Assembly (NCBI GenBank): GCA_964036045.1
Contig: OZ038378.1
Span: forward strand, 44,976,639-45,040,638
From: Eutreptiella sp. 'Long Island Sound 2002'
Lineage: Eukaryota > Euglenozoa > Euglenophyceae > Eutreptiales > Eutreptiaceae
Reading direction: 5' to 3'
Length of the DNA: 64,000 nt
Position 1 is the first letter of the stretch. Each line of letters opens with the position of its first letter. The position numbers and the translations under genes are program-made. The notes under the pieces are model-generated. The model was not told where the DNA came from. It ran no database searches and worked only from the letters and a program-made list of their open reading frames with translations. Shown here one piece after another: positions 55,060 through 64,000 of this stretch.

Positions 55060-55538
55060 GTGGCCGGCAAGGCCTTCGAAGATCCAGAGGACTGCCAAGA
55101 ACGTGGGAACACGAGAATCAATGCTTGAGTTGCAGTATTTTATCGTGTTCGGCGACGTGCAGGGCTTCGTTGGTTGCAAGGGCTAGTTTGGTAGTTCGGA
55201 GGTAAATTTTATTATTATTTTTTACTGTGGAGCAAATCTTTGGAGACGGAGATGAAAGCAACAGGCATGGTCACAGGGAGTGACAGCGGCAAGGTTGGTA
55301 CTGATACAAGACGAATTCAACCCAGGAGGTGTGACAACGGCAAAGCGGCCGAGCTCAACCCAGGAGGTGTGATAACGTCATGAAAGGCAGTCGAACCGGC
55401 CGAGTCAACCCAGGATCGGCCAAGAACACATCACCGTAACCAAAAGGGATCCACCGAAGACCAACCCCAGCAGTCAAAAGGGATCTGCCGAAGGTCAATC
55501 AGCCAACCACAAGGGCCAGAGGGTCTGGTCCTGCTACA

Positions 55539-55592
55539 GAATAATCTTACGACCCTTGCAGGGTCCTCCACAAGAGCTCACATGATAACACC
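55539..55592 (-). repeat. Right 54-bp terminal inverted repeat
   Basis: On the minus strand it starts GGTGTTATCATGTGAGCTCT; one difference from the left copy. Confidence 0.9.
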
Positions 55593-56817
55593 GAAAAAAA
55601 ATAGACACTAAGAAAGTCACAATAAAATGTTCGGTTGCACGGTCCAAGAGTTATATATCACTTTATACCCTCTTGACCATTATCCCTTGCAATATCGGGC
55701 ATGTGTACACACCAAAGGCGTTTGATGCTTCCTAAATTAACTTGAGACTAAGGCGCTTGCAACCCAACCTTTCTTATTCTCTTTCCTCACACTCGCGCGT
55801 AGATATGGTCCTTCAAAGTGGTCCCACGATTCACTTTTGTTTCCCTTATATCTCCAAGTCAAATGGGTGGCAAGTATAAGGGAAACCTGATTCGGGCATA
55901 GGGAAAAGAGTATGACCACTCGACGAAGTCCAAATCAAGTGCGGCGATGTCGAAGTCGAAAATCCGATTTCGACATCGCGAAAAATTCTGATTAAAATTT
56001 CGAGTACTTATTTAGAGAATTGCGGAAGCAACGAACCCTTTGCTGATGAAATCTGACCCTTCAACGGAATATCCGCCAAAATATCTGGAAATAACAGTTA
56101 ACCAATCGGTTAACGCAAAATCGCGAGCCAACTGACGGTCGCCGATACATTGACCATCAGAACGAAAGGCTGAAAAATTACGGAAACATCATGATAATAA
56201 AACCCTGTTGATTCCTGATATTCCGATATATAAATCTCCGCTGGCGGCGCCTCGGTACTGAATATGGCCGCTCATAGCCGGAATGGCCAAACCTATAACA
56301 CTATCACATCGGGTTGGGTCAGGTGGATGGGAGAGTATGATATCAGCCAATGGCGGCTTGCCGGCACATAGATACACACCCCAAGTGATTCCAAGATGGC
56401 CACGGGGGTCCGAACCGGCTTCACCCCCCTTCTCAGAGCGTTGTTACCGGTCGGAAGTCATTGAAGAGAGGACGGGAGGACCCCAATGGGCTCCAACCCC
56501 CCCCCTCCATGTCCCAAGGACACATGGAGGCCCCACACACGTCGTAGGCGTCCCCCAAGCCCCTAGGGAGGGGTGAGGACACTGATACTCAGCGCCCTAC
56601 GCCATATCTGGTCTCCTCTTGATCTACAACATGGACCAAGGGGATCAAAGATAGAAAAACGTCGTCGGTCGACCTAAATAAGTATACCACAATGAAATAT
56701 GTATGTGGAGATCGAGTGAAGGGGGTATATGGCCAATCAAGGCCGAAAAATCCCCGGATGAACGCCCTCACCCGTCTCCTCAATCACAGAAACAAACAAA
56801 ATGCCAAGGGGGATCCA
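55593..56817. other. 3' flank of RE-3, non-coding
   Basis: Contains a TATATAAA-like site near 56226, a CCTCCATGTCC...GGACACATGGAGG hairpin near 56508-56530 and, on the minus strand, a GGAGGGGGGGG purine run near 56505. The purine run could be a polypurine tract, but no LTR pair could be matched. Confidence 0.4.
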
Positions 56818-59649
56818 TTACGGTGCTACAGCAGCAACCAAATGGACCAATACGTCCTTGACATCCAAAGAAATATTCTTTTTCTTTAGGTAGTCCATCC
56901 AGACCGTGGTATACCTCGGCACGAAACTGCTCGGAGGTTCCCACGAATCCCTGGATGCGGCGAATCCCTTCCAACGGACTTTATAAAGCCTGCCCCCAGG
57001 CGTCCCCGGGTCCGGGTTGTCCGCCAGGATTCTCTCGGCGGTGAAGTCGTCGTCCTCACCCTCGTCGTCCGAGTCCACATCGCCGGCCGTGAACTCGAAG
57101 GTGACAGGACGTCCGCTGGGGTCTGGTGCTCGGGGACGAAGCTGGGTATGGTCGCGGTCCAGGATCTTGTTATCCCCCACACGAACCGCATACACATCCT
57201 GCCCGACCTTCCGCACGATTACCCCCGGCACATACCAAGATGCCTGCCGGTGCCTGGACAGGACATCCTTGTGGTGCCGATCCACCCACACGGTGTCTTG
57301 GAGAGCATACTTCTGGACTTTTCCCTGCTTGAAGTACTTGGCCCTCTTGTCATGCTCGTCCTGAAGTGCCTTACACACCTTGGCCGCCGTGTCGTCCGCC
57401 TCAGCCATCATGGCCTTCGCATCCCGGGCCACTTTGCCATGGTTCATCCACGGGAGAGTGCGTGACACTCGATCCCGTAGGAACAGGATGCGATGGGGCG
57501 ACAGTCCAGTGGGTCCCGGAAGGTCATGGTACGCTTGGAGCACTCTCCACAGCGAATTGTACCAATTCCGGCCTGGTTCGTCGATGTGCAGCTGGCGGAA
57601 CTTCTCGAACATCTGCCGCCCGGCCACCTCAGCTCGGCCATTCGACCGGCTGTGGTACGCCACGGTCTTGGCGTGCCGAATGCCCATGTGCTTGCACATC
57701 GTCTTGAACCACGTCCCCACGAATTGACTGCCCCGATCGCTGCAGATGACAGCTGGGACATCGAAAATCGTCAGCCAATGCCTGATCATGGCATTAGCGA
57801 CGGTCTTGGCCTGCAGCCCCACTCCATGCTTGTCCTTCTTGTCCTTCTTCTTGGACTTCTTGCCCGGGACTGCCACGATATACCCGCTGTGCCTGTCCAC
57901 CGCCAAGATGACACAGTCGTATGTCTCTCCTTCCACGGTGACCTCCGGCATGGCGAACACATCCATGGCCACGGACCGCATAGGGGCCTCCGGTATAGCC
58001 GTATACACCGGGTTGCCCGCTGTGGAGTGGTGGGGGCTCTTCGTGGCCCGACACACGGCACAGTCGCTGCAGTACCTATCCAGGATGGCATAGTACCCCG
58101 GAGGGAACTTGAAACGCCAATCCAGGTCCTGCTGCATCTTGTCTCGGCCGGGATGCATGAGCTGGGCGTTGTGCCAATGGTCAATGAGCTCCTCCACTCG
58201 GTTTTCCGGCACCAGCAGCTTGTCCTTGAGGAACAACTTGTCGCCATCCTCGATCAAGCCCTCGGGCCATTCGTCGTCCGACGGGGCGCTCACGGCATTC
58301 CAGTACTTGCTCCAGTGCTCGGATGCCGCGTAGTCATCCGACCAGTCCTCTGTGAGCACCGACCTGACTAGCTCTACAGGGGCCACCATCCATTGCTCGA
58401 GGGTTTCCTCTCGAATAGCTTGGACGCGGGCACCCCGGAACTTGGCCAGGTCCGTACGGTTTGCCATCACCACAAAGCACTTGACCCCCTCTTGCTCCAT
58501 GACCTTCTCCATCTCGATGATGCGCTTGGCCTCCTCGGTTTCCTCGGCGTCCCCATGGCTGGATATGTCCATCCAAGCCTTGCCCACGGGGTAGGCCCAT
58601 CGACTGAGGCAATCTGCCACAGTGTTGTCCTTCCCCGGGACGTATACGACGCTGAGGTCGAACTTCGCGAACGTCCCGTGCCACCGGGCCCTCCTTGCCG
58701 CCGGTCCCGAGGGGGTGTCGACGTGCTCCTTGTGCCAGCTCTGCAAGGACTGATGATCTGTACAAACCACCACCGGTTGCAATCCGATGTGGCCAGACCA
58801 CTTCCTGAGCGCACAAACAATGGCGTACGTCTCCTTCTCCCTCGCGGTCAAGGTGCGGCGTTGGCCCTCGGCAAGGATCCTGCTCCAGAACGCCACGGGT
58901 ACATGTGACCCGTCGTCTCGGATCTGCTCGAGGACTGCCCCCACAGCATAGTCCGAGGCGTCCGTCCGTAGCACGAATCCCTTGTCCGGGTCCACCAGGA
59001 ATAGCCCGGTCTGCCCGAGGAGTCGCTCCTTCAGGCGGTTGAACGCATCTTCAGCCTCAGGGGTCCAGGCAAGCTTCTTCTTGCTCCCCTTGCGACCATC
59101 GAACTTACCCACCTGCAACATCTTGTGCAGCGGCCCCGACAGTTCTGCATACATCCGGACATAGCCCGAATAGTAGTTGCAGAACCCCATGAAGGATCGG
59201 AGTTCACTGATGGTCTGGGGCTTTTCCCAGTGGTGCAGGGACGCCAGCTTCCCAGGCATGGGACGGCGTTGCCCGTGACCAGCCACGTGACCCGCGAACT
59301 CCACTTCCTTCACGAAGAGTGAGGCTTTGGTGGGCTTGCACACCATGTTGTGCTTGTCCAACTCGCTGAGCACTCGGCGCAGATCCTTCTCATGCGTGTC
59401 GATGAGCTCGTCCTCAATCATGTTCTCCGTGCCGGACCCGATGATGATGTCATCCACGAAGGGATCGGCACAGTCCCGGACAGGACCGAGTAGGTCCTCC
59501 ATCATGCGCTGGAAAGCGGCGTTGCCATTCTTGGCACCCATAGGCACCACTTTCCACTGCATGGGCCCCAGCGGCGTCGACATCGCTGTGCAGGGCCTGG
59601 AGTCCGGGTGTAGCGGCATCTGGTGGTAACTGTGTTTCAGGTCCAACAC
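56818..59649 (-). CDS. pol: RE-3 pol, second part: RT, RNase H, integrase, chromodomain
   Basis: A 943-codon frame in phase with the upstream one; the only break is the TAA plus codons for KQQKKRIFTV. RT: LDLKHSYHQM (motif A), FVDDIII (residues 64-67). RNase H: Asp230 (RTDASD), Glu273 (KETYAI), Asp298 (CTDHQS), Asp346 (NTVADCLSR). Integrase: zinc-binding H493/H499 and C530/C533 (CAVCRATK); catalytic D563 (AMDVF), D638 (CSDRG) and E674 (GRAEVAG), a DD35E spacing. Residues about 869-920 form a chromodomain (AERILADNPD, YKVRWKGFAASRDSWEP). All catalytic residues are present. The chromodomain probably steers integration to modified chromatin. Confidence 0.9.
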   Translation of the reverse strand: MLDLKHSYHQMPLHPDSRPCTAMSTPLGPMQWKVVPMGAKNGNAAFQRMMEDLLGPVRDCADPFVDDIIIGSGTENMIEDELIDTHEKDLRRVLSELDKHNMVCKPTKASLFVKEVEFAGHVAGHGQRRPMPGKLASLHHWEKPQTISELRSFMGFCNYYSGYVRMYAELSGPLHKMLQVGKFDGRKGSKKKLAWTPEAEDAFNRLKERLLGQTGLFLVDPDKGFVLRTDASDYAVGAVLEQIRDDGSHVPVAFWSRILAEGQRRTLTAREKETYAIVCALRKWSGHIGLQPVVVCTDHQSLQSWHKEHVDTPSGPAARRARWHGTFAKFDLSVVYVPGKDNTVADCLSRWAYPVGKAWMDISSHGDAEETEEAKRIIEMEKVMEQEGVKCFVVMANRTDLAKFRGARVQAIREETLEQWMVAPVELVRSVLTEDWSDDYAASEHWSKYWNAVSAPSDDEWPEGLIEDGDKLFLKDKLLVPENRVEELIDHWHNAQLMHPGRDKMQQDLDWRFKFPPGYYAILDRYCSDCAVCRATKSPHHSTAGNPVYTAIPEAPMRSVAMDVFAMPEVTVEGETYDCVILAVDRHSGYIVAVPGKKSKKKDKKDKHGVGLQAKTVANAMIRHWLTIFDVPAVICSDRGSQFVGTWFKTMCKHMGIRHAKTVAYHSRSNGRAEVAGRQMFEKFRQLHIDEPGRNWYNSLWRVLQAYHDLPGPTGLSPHRILFLRDRVSRTLPWMNHGKVARDAKAMMAEADDTAAKVCKALQDEHDKRAKYFKQGKVQKYALQDTVWVDRHHKDVLSRHRQASWYVPGVIVRKVGQDVYAVRVGDNKILDRDHTQLRPRAPDPSGRPVTFEFTAGDVDSDDEGEDDDFTAERILADNPDPGTPGGRLYKVRWKGFAASRDSWEPPSSFVPRYTTVWMDYLKKKNISLDVKDVLVHLVAAVAP

Positions 59650-59676
59650 CGTGAAAATCCGCTTTTTCTGTTGCTT

Positions 59677-61935
59677 TTAAAGGATGGAGTCGATCAGGGG
59701 AAGCGAGTACGAGTCGTGCTCGGTCTGCTCGTTCAAACCTCTGTAATCAACCACCAATCTCCACTCGCCCTTCTCCTTCTTGGGCACGATGAAGGCTGGG
59801 CTGGCCCACTCACTGTCGGAGGGTTCGATCCATCCCCGCTCGATGAACTCGGCCAACAGCTTCTTCATGGCCTCGGCCCGATCGCCCTGAAGTTGGTACT
59901 CCCGATGACGATAGATCTTCGGGTTCGGCTTCAGCTTGATCTTTGCTGTACCAAACCTCCCACGATCTGGAGGGTTCTTGTCAGCGACGCCACTGAATAG
60001 CCGCGGATAGGCCTTGATCAGCCTCTCCTTCAGCTCGGCGACCTTCGGGTTCTCTTGGGCCTCTTCAGCCGCTTGCTTCGGTATGGATACAACCGACCGC
60101 ACTGCGGTATAGGCCTCTTCTGGGTCCAATTCCGACTTCTCCCCGTCCGATATGCCGTCTTCATCGTCGTGGGGAGCTCTTCCCACCGATAATCTTCGGA
60201 AATTTGCGGCATCGGGTTGATGACTGTCGCTATCGGCATTCATTCTTGGAAAATCCCATGTTGGTGGGTCCGACCCAACCGGACCATCGTATTGGTCCGC
60301 GATGTGATCCATGACCCTCGCCACGAACTCGTCCTTCTCGTACTTGCCGGTGACCAACATCTTGTCATCCCACCAATGCGGAGATGTGACCATGGCCCGC
60401 CTCTTCTTGGCTGCCACACGGTCGTGCATCCCCATCCGCATGTAGTTGACGACGTCGTCGATCTCGGCGTGGGACAGGACGTCAATACCATCAATAGGCT
60501 GATCCGTCCCCTCTTTGGGCTCAAACATGACCTTCATGGGCACCGCCTCCACCCTACGGATGAATGCTTCATCACCCGTGGGCTGCGCTTGCGCCCCATC
60601 CACCAGGAAAGCCTTGGTACCCCACGCTTGACCCGGGGAGGGCATTGATAAACCCTTGGCATCGATGAACAGCTCCTCTTCTGGCCCGAATGACATCTCG
60701 TTCAGGGTGATGGAGTCCAGCGTCGACTTGAGACCCTCCAGCGGACATGGGGTGGATCCTATGCCGGTTATGACCAGGATCCCCTTCGCCCTATCCGCGA
60801 TGATCTTCTCCACCGTACGTCTGGTGTTGTTCAGGGAGCCATGCCAATACATGGGTCCCCACTCCTTCAAACCCCAATGCCTGTGCCAGGCTGAGTCTCC
60901 TCGATGCCAATGCCTCCTACACTTCCGCAGAAGTGGGGCATCCCGGGAAGCGAAGACGTCCGTCTCGGGCGCTTCGGCTCCCAGCGTCTGGATCATCCTG
61001 TCGTACACCTGCGGCGCCATTCCATACTCGGTGAGCTGAACTCCGCGGTCTCCTCTGGACTTGGCACCCACAGCTTGCACCGCTCGGACGATCCGATCCT
61101 CTTCCTGAGCATTCCATTGGGATGATCCGCATGCATAGTCCGTGGACAGCCATGTGAGGCATTCATCATCCTCCTGGACCAGCGTTGCACGATGGGGAAG
61201 GGCTCCAATGGCGTTAGCCACCATGAGGTCGTACCCCATGATCATATCCCAATCGGTAATGTCGGCCACATAGAAGTTCCCGGATAGAGTGCTTCTCTTC
61301 GCCTGATCAGGGCGGTTCAAGCGCTCGTGTTCCCAGAATTCCATACTGATAGTGGCCTCATGGGTGCCACCACCCATGATCTCTCCGTTGGCGACCTTCA
61401 GGCGGACCGGTCTCCGGCGGGGCTGCAGGAATTCCTCCTTGAACAACCCTCTCCGGACCAGGCTCACCTGGGCACCCGTATCCACTAACACATCCACCAC
61501 CTTCTCCTCTCGTCCGCACCGTACTCGCACTTTCAAGTGCAACTGCCGCTCGTCGCCATGAGGTGTATGGACGACTCTCACGGCATGCAACTCTAGCACG
61601 TCCGGGTGCATCAGGACTTCAAGGGTATGGTCACGGATGTTGTAGATCTTGGGTTGGTCCTGCCCGTCCACGGGGCTCTCCGTGGTCGCTCCTTCCTTCT
61701 TGCCATGTCCCGTACCCACATGTACTTCCCTTGGCAGGGCGCTCCAGGGGTTTTTTTGCACTGAACGGCGCCTTTTGTGGCTGGCCAGGCCGGGGAGAAA
61801 GGCTCTTGCGCGCCAAGCTTTTTCGGGGAGGGGCGGGAGCCCGAAATCAAGTTCAATCGCGGGCTGAGTACCGCTGCACGTTGCTGTCCTCGTCTGCTTC
61901 ATCTCAAAGAGACTTGGCAGCCCCGTTATAGACAA
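59677..61935 (-). CDS. pol: RE-3 pol, first part: protease, methyltransferase-like region, RT N-terminus
   Basis: A 752-codon frame. The protease active site VDVLVDTGAQVSLV has its Asp at residue 152 (about 61482), with WDMIMGYDLM as the second gypsy protease block (about residue 229). Residues about 308-415 carry ETDVFASRDAPLLRKC, RHWHRGDSAW, YWHGSLNN and KGILVITG, similar in layout to the DIRS-type methyltransferase-like domain, but no NPPF motif remains. From about 640 comes the gypsy pre-RT block (YQLQGDRAEAMKKLLAEF, ASPAFIVPKKEKGEWRLVVD, YRGLNEQT). The frame ends at a TAA (59677-59679) in the middle of RT, where a Gln-like codon is expected. The listed first residue is not a proven start; the real gag-pol junction lies upstream. 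Confidence 0.8.
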   Translation of the reverse strand: MSITGLPSLFEMKQTRTATCSGTQPAIELDFGLPPLPEKAWRARAFLPGLASHKRRRSVQKNPWSALPREVHVGTGHGKKEGATTESPVDGQDQPKIYNIRDHTLEVLMHPDVLELHAVRVVHTPHGDERQLHLKVRVRCGREEKVVDVLVDTGAQVSLVRRGLFKEEFLQPRRRPVRLKVANGEIMGGGTHEATISMEFWEHERLNRPDQAKRSTLSGNFYVADITDWDMIMGYDLMVANAIGALPHRATLVQEDDECLTWLSTDYACGSSQWNAQEEDRIVRAVQAVGAKSRGDRGVQLTEYGMAPQVYDRMIQTLGAEAPETDVFASRDAPLLRKCRRHWHRGDSAWHRHWGLKEWGPMYWHGSLNNTRRTVEKIIADRAKGILVITGIGSTPCPLEGLKSTLDSITLNEMSFGPEEELFIDAKGLSMPSPGQAWGTKAFLVDGAQAQPTGDEAFIRRVEAVPMKVMFEPKEGTDQPIDGIDVLSHAEIDDVVNYMRMGMHDRVAAKKRRAMVTSPHWWDDKMLVTGKYEKDEFVARVMDHIADQYDGPVGSDPPTWDFPRMNADSDSHQPDAANFRRLSVGRAPHDDEDGISDGEKSELDPEEAYTAVRSVVSIPKQAAEEAQENPKVAELKERLIKAYPRLFSGVADKNPPDRGRFGTAKIKLKPNPKIYRHREYQLQGDRAEAMKKLLAEFIERGWIEPSDSEWASPAFIVPKKEKGEWRLVVDYRGLNEQTEHDSYSLPLIDSIL

Positions 61936-62010
61936 CCGCAGGCCGGGGTCTCCGCTTGATACCCGAAGGCGGTGTGGTTGCGGATTGGGGGTTAGAGCAT
62001 GACGGCTTGA
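61912..62010 (-). pseudogene. Remnant of the RE-3 gag C-terminus
   Basis: In another minus frame, SGIKRRPRPAVVYNGAAKSL ends at a TGA overlapping the start of pol. It looks like the last residues of an upstream gag, cut off by LINE-D sequence. Confidence 0.35.
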
Positions 62011-62141
62011 GCACGGGGGGTGGCTTGGGGGAGGGATTCATTTGCAGAAGTGACTGGTGAGTGCCAGTGTGGTAGTACTGATTGATCGCGCCGCTAGGGC
62101 TGTCGAGGGTCGGCGTGAGAAAATGTGTAAGTGTGGCTTTT

Positions 62142-64000
62142 TCAAAGAGATGACACGTTGGACGAGTGTGAGGACGATTTTGAGTTTGTACTCGTGGGGG
62201 AGGGGGGGGCTGGTGCGAAGTACCTTGTTATGCGAGGAGAAGGGGCGGAAATGGGGGCGGTGGCGGCGAGGGGGGGTGCTGGTCTAGGGGGGGGGGGGAG
62301 GTTGAACATGTCCCTGATTGTGAGCGGCCGTTTGGGGGGCGGAGGCTCTGGCTGGGGTTGACTTGCGGTACCGCGTTTCAGTGATAGAGGCCGGACGGGC
62401 CTTGGGGGCTGGCGGCCGTGTTTTCGAGTTTTGGTGTGTGCCGCAGGAGATGGGGGGCGGGGGCGTTTTGGGGGCTTGTGTGCAACTTTGTCCGGGAGGG
62501 GGGGGGGAGGGTGGTAGGCGGGGGGGGGGCGTTGTTGGGCGGTGTGCGACGTGCTGTAGGGCGACCAGGGGCGTCCCCACGAGTTGGGGCCCGTAGGGGG
62601 GGTGAGCGGGGCTGGGGGGGGGTGGCCTTTTAGCCATTCCAGCGTGCGGTATAGGGCGCTGAGGAGCAGGGGAACACGATCCTTCAGGGCGAGTTTTAAG
62701 TCGTGACAGTGTGCTGGTTTTCTTCGGCCGGAGGGGGGGGGTGTGAGTTTGGTGTACAGCGTCATGGGAACGAGCCCCCGGACGAAATTGCGTCTCTCCC
62801 CCACGTGTGTGGTCGCGGACCACCATTGGGACACCACCGTGGTGAAGGGGGGGCGCCAGCATTGAATGTAGGATTGGACCAGGTGTTCGCACGTTGGGCA
62901 GTGTGAGACGAAAGAGATAACATCCATCGGGTGCGGGTCGGGGCAAGCGTGGCAATGGCGAGGGCGCAAGTCGTCGTGGAAAGCAAATGGCGCCATGTTG
63001 AAATTTCCGGAGGACCATTTGAAAGGGAGGCCTTTGAACCACGAAGTGTGATTGTAAAAATGGAAGCTGGACGGTGCGTGGATGTTTTCGTGTTTGTGGC
63101 GAGGGAGGAGATGCTTGATTGAGGTTGTAGTCAATTTGTGTATGACTGGGAGGGGGCCCCTGGATATGCACCCTATCGGGGGGGGGGGAAGGAGGGAGGG
63201 GTCCCAGACCATCACGTGGGCGGCCCACTTTGAGTAAGCATCTGAGATTTCATTCCCCACGAACCCGGTGTGCCCCTTGATCCACCCCCAACCCTGGATC
63301 ATCCCTGGGCGTAGGGAGGCCTGAATGGACTGGAGAGAGGATTCCCACGTGCCGGCTGGCGAGCGTGATGGGAGGCCTGGGGGGGTGTTCGGAGAGAGAA
63401 CAGTGATAACGTGGAGGTTGTCCCCTAGCACGGCGAAGGTGAGGTGCGGGTGAGATGCAAGGGCCCACCGTAGGAACATAATAGCGGCCCAGAACTCCGA
63501 TCCCTCTGATGACTGGTACGGGGACGTTTGGCACAGTACCCATCTGGAGCCATTTGGAAAAAACAGGGTGGCCGCCGATCCGTAGCCCAAGGCGCCCGCT
63601 GAGCCATCCAAGTACACCCATGTCGTGCCGGGAGACGATGCGAGGAGGAGGGCAAGGGCTGCTTCACAACCCCATTCTTCGAGGTCGTCGGGGTCAAGGG
63701 AGTGAGGTTCATCTGGGAGCCGGTACAGCTCGCCATGCAGTGACGAGTCGAGTAGGACCCCGCCGTATGGCCCGGGGGGGGGGTTGAGGATGTATTCTTG
63801 AGGGTGAAGAAGGGGGGGGGTGAGCAGTTCGTGGCGCCCCGCCAGTTGAGGGAGGACAGAAATGGCTGGGTTTTGAAAGGTGTATTCTTTCTCGTTGCGG
63901 CGGAGACCGGGGTTTTTGATGGTGTGGGTGGTGCCGTCCGAAAACTGGAGTGTGGCCGATTCTGAGTGCACTTCCGTGACTGTACCTAGGTGGAACCCCA
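62142..64000 (-). CDS. LINE-D C-terminal protein: RNase H and zinc motif
   Basis: An open frame running off the window end, so the N-terminal part (probably RT) is outside. Numbered from 63971, RNase H residues are intact: WVYLDGSAG (Asp122), GSEFWAAIMF (Glu159), FAVLGDN (Asp184), IKGHTGFVGNEISDAYSKWA (His234, Asp244). After it come HCHACPDPHPMDVISFVSHC (C-x2-C...H...C zinc motif typical of LINE C-termini) and a conserved RGLVPMTLYTKL block. The last ~170 residues are Pro-rich, reflecting C/G runs. It stops 207 bp before the RE-3 frame starts. No frameshift is seen in the visible part. Confidence 0.8.
   Translation of the reverse strand, partial: GFHLGTVTEVHSESATLQFSDGTTHTIKNPGLRRNEKEYTFQNPAISVLPQLAGRHELLTPPLLHPQEYILNPPPGPYGGVLLDSSLHGELYRLPDEPHSLDPDDLEEWGCEAALALLLASSPGTTWVYLDGSAGALGYGSAATLFFPNGSRWVLCQTSPYQSSEGSEFWAAIMFLRWALASHPHLTFAVLGDNLHVITVLSPNTPPGLPSRSPAGTWESSLQSIQASLRPGMIQGWGWIKGHTGFVGNEISDAYSKWAAHVMVWDPSLLPPPPIGCISRGPLPVIHKLTTTSIKHLLPRHKHENIHAPSSFHFYNHTSWFKGLPFKWSSGNFNMAPFAFHDDLRPRHCHACPDPHPMDVISFVSHCPTCEHLVQSYIQCWRPPFTTVVSQWWSATTHVGERRNFVRGLVPMTLYTKLTPPPSGRRKPAHCHDLKLALKDRVPLLLSALYRTLEWLKGHPPPAPLTPPTGPNSWGRPWSPYSTSHTAQQRPPPAYHPPPPLPDKVAHKPPKRPRPPSPAAHTKTRKHGRQPPRPVRPLSLKRGTASQPQPEPPPPKRPLTIRDMFNLPPPPRPAPPLAATAPISAPSPRITRYFAPAPPSPTSTNSKSSSHSSNVSSL

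Larger units (their letters stand above)
55006..55592. mobile_element. Small element with 54-bp terminal inverted repeats (MITE/foldback-like)
   Basis: The 54-bp ends (55006-55059 and 55539-55592) are inverted copies with one mismatch. The 587-bp element encodes nothing. Inside are short direct repeats (CAACCCAGGAGGTGTGA, three forms; AAAAGGGATC(C/T)(A/G)CCGAAG, two forms). No target duplication is evident. Confidence 0.7.
56818..61935 (-). mobile_element. RE-3: gypsy/chromovirus-type retroelement pol
   Basis: A minus-strand pol of about 1,700 codons: PR, methyltransferase-like region, RT, RNase H, integrase, chromodomain, in the Ty3/gypsy order. It is open except for one TAA within RT. Most of gag and both LTRs are missing or unrecognised, and LINE-D sequence begins just upstream. 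Confidence 0.85.

Noticed and set aside
50693-61935. Stop-codon reassignment or programmed readthrough to explain lone in-frame stops
   Set aside because: TAA, TAG and TGA all occur, in different elements and positions, together with frameshifts; decay is simpler.
62142-62620. Separate Gly/Trp-rich plus-strand gene opposite LINE-D
   Set aside because: It is the complement of the Pro-rich C-terminal coding region, driven by G runs.

Overview
The window looks like a eukaryotic nuclear transposon graveyard, with no convincing host housekeeping gene. All recognisable proteins belong to mobile elements: Ty3/gypsy polyproteins, LINE ORFs and a PIF/Harbinger-type DDE transposase. Almost all are broken by stops or frameshifts. 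The gypsy and LINE sequence types (pol with FVDD and a chromodomain; LINE ORF1 with an AYPTWRG...PPPR...IQRTL core) resemble, from memory, elements common in dinoflagellate genomes, especially Symbiodiniaceae. That is an inference; no search was run.

Layout. 1-15885: three copies of a retroposon family (A), each ending in an (ACCT)n tail and carrying arrays of a 65-bp repeat. Copy 3 (9568-14123, +) is inserted inside copy 2 (minus strand, 3464-9567 plus 14124-15885) and is flanked by a 9-bp target duplication. A gypsy-type fragment (2765-3463) lies between copies 1 and 2. 17227-21310: a decayed minus-strand gypsy-like element (RE-1) with gag, a CCHC zinc knuckle and a DTGA protease. 23601-41699: remains of a second gypsy-like polyprotein (RE-2, minus strand) split by successive insertions. 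These are a 7.76-kb Harbinger-like DNA transposon (24606-32360), which itself carries an LTR/TRIM-like element (28180-30840), and two 5'-truncated retroposons of family B (32409-34926 and 35515-38178). 38.2-41.7 kb is mostly simple and minisatellite DNA. 41700-50150: the longest family-B copy (minus strand), with a decayed LINE-type ORF1 and a Ulp1/C48-like peptidase region. 50431-54830: a 5'-truncated LINE (RT, RNase H, zinc motif; minus strand). 55006-55592: a small element with 54-bp terminal inverted repeats. 56818-61935: a nearly intact chromodomain gypsy pol (RE-3, minus strand) with a single in-frame stop. 62142-64000: the C-terminal part of another LINE, with an intact RNase H, running off the window.

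How the parts relate. The insertions can be ordered because empty-site reading frames rejoin: RE-2 is oldest; the Harbinger-like element and B copies 1 and 2 entered it later; the TRIM-like element entered the Harbinger transposase gene after that. Families A and B share a CCCCTTGGTAAG-type motif just before their tails, suggesting one retrotransposition machinery. Three gypsy-like elements share a region between protease and RT that resembles the Dam/DIRS-type methyltransferase-like domain. Many open frames given here have no ATG at their 5' end; their limits are simply those of the open frame.
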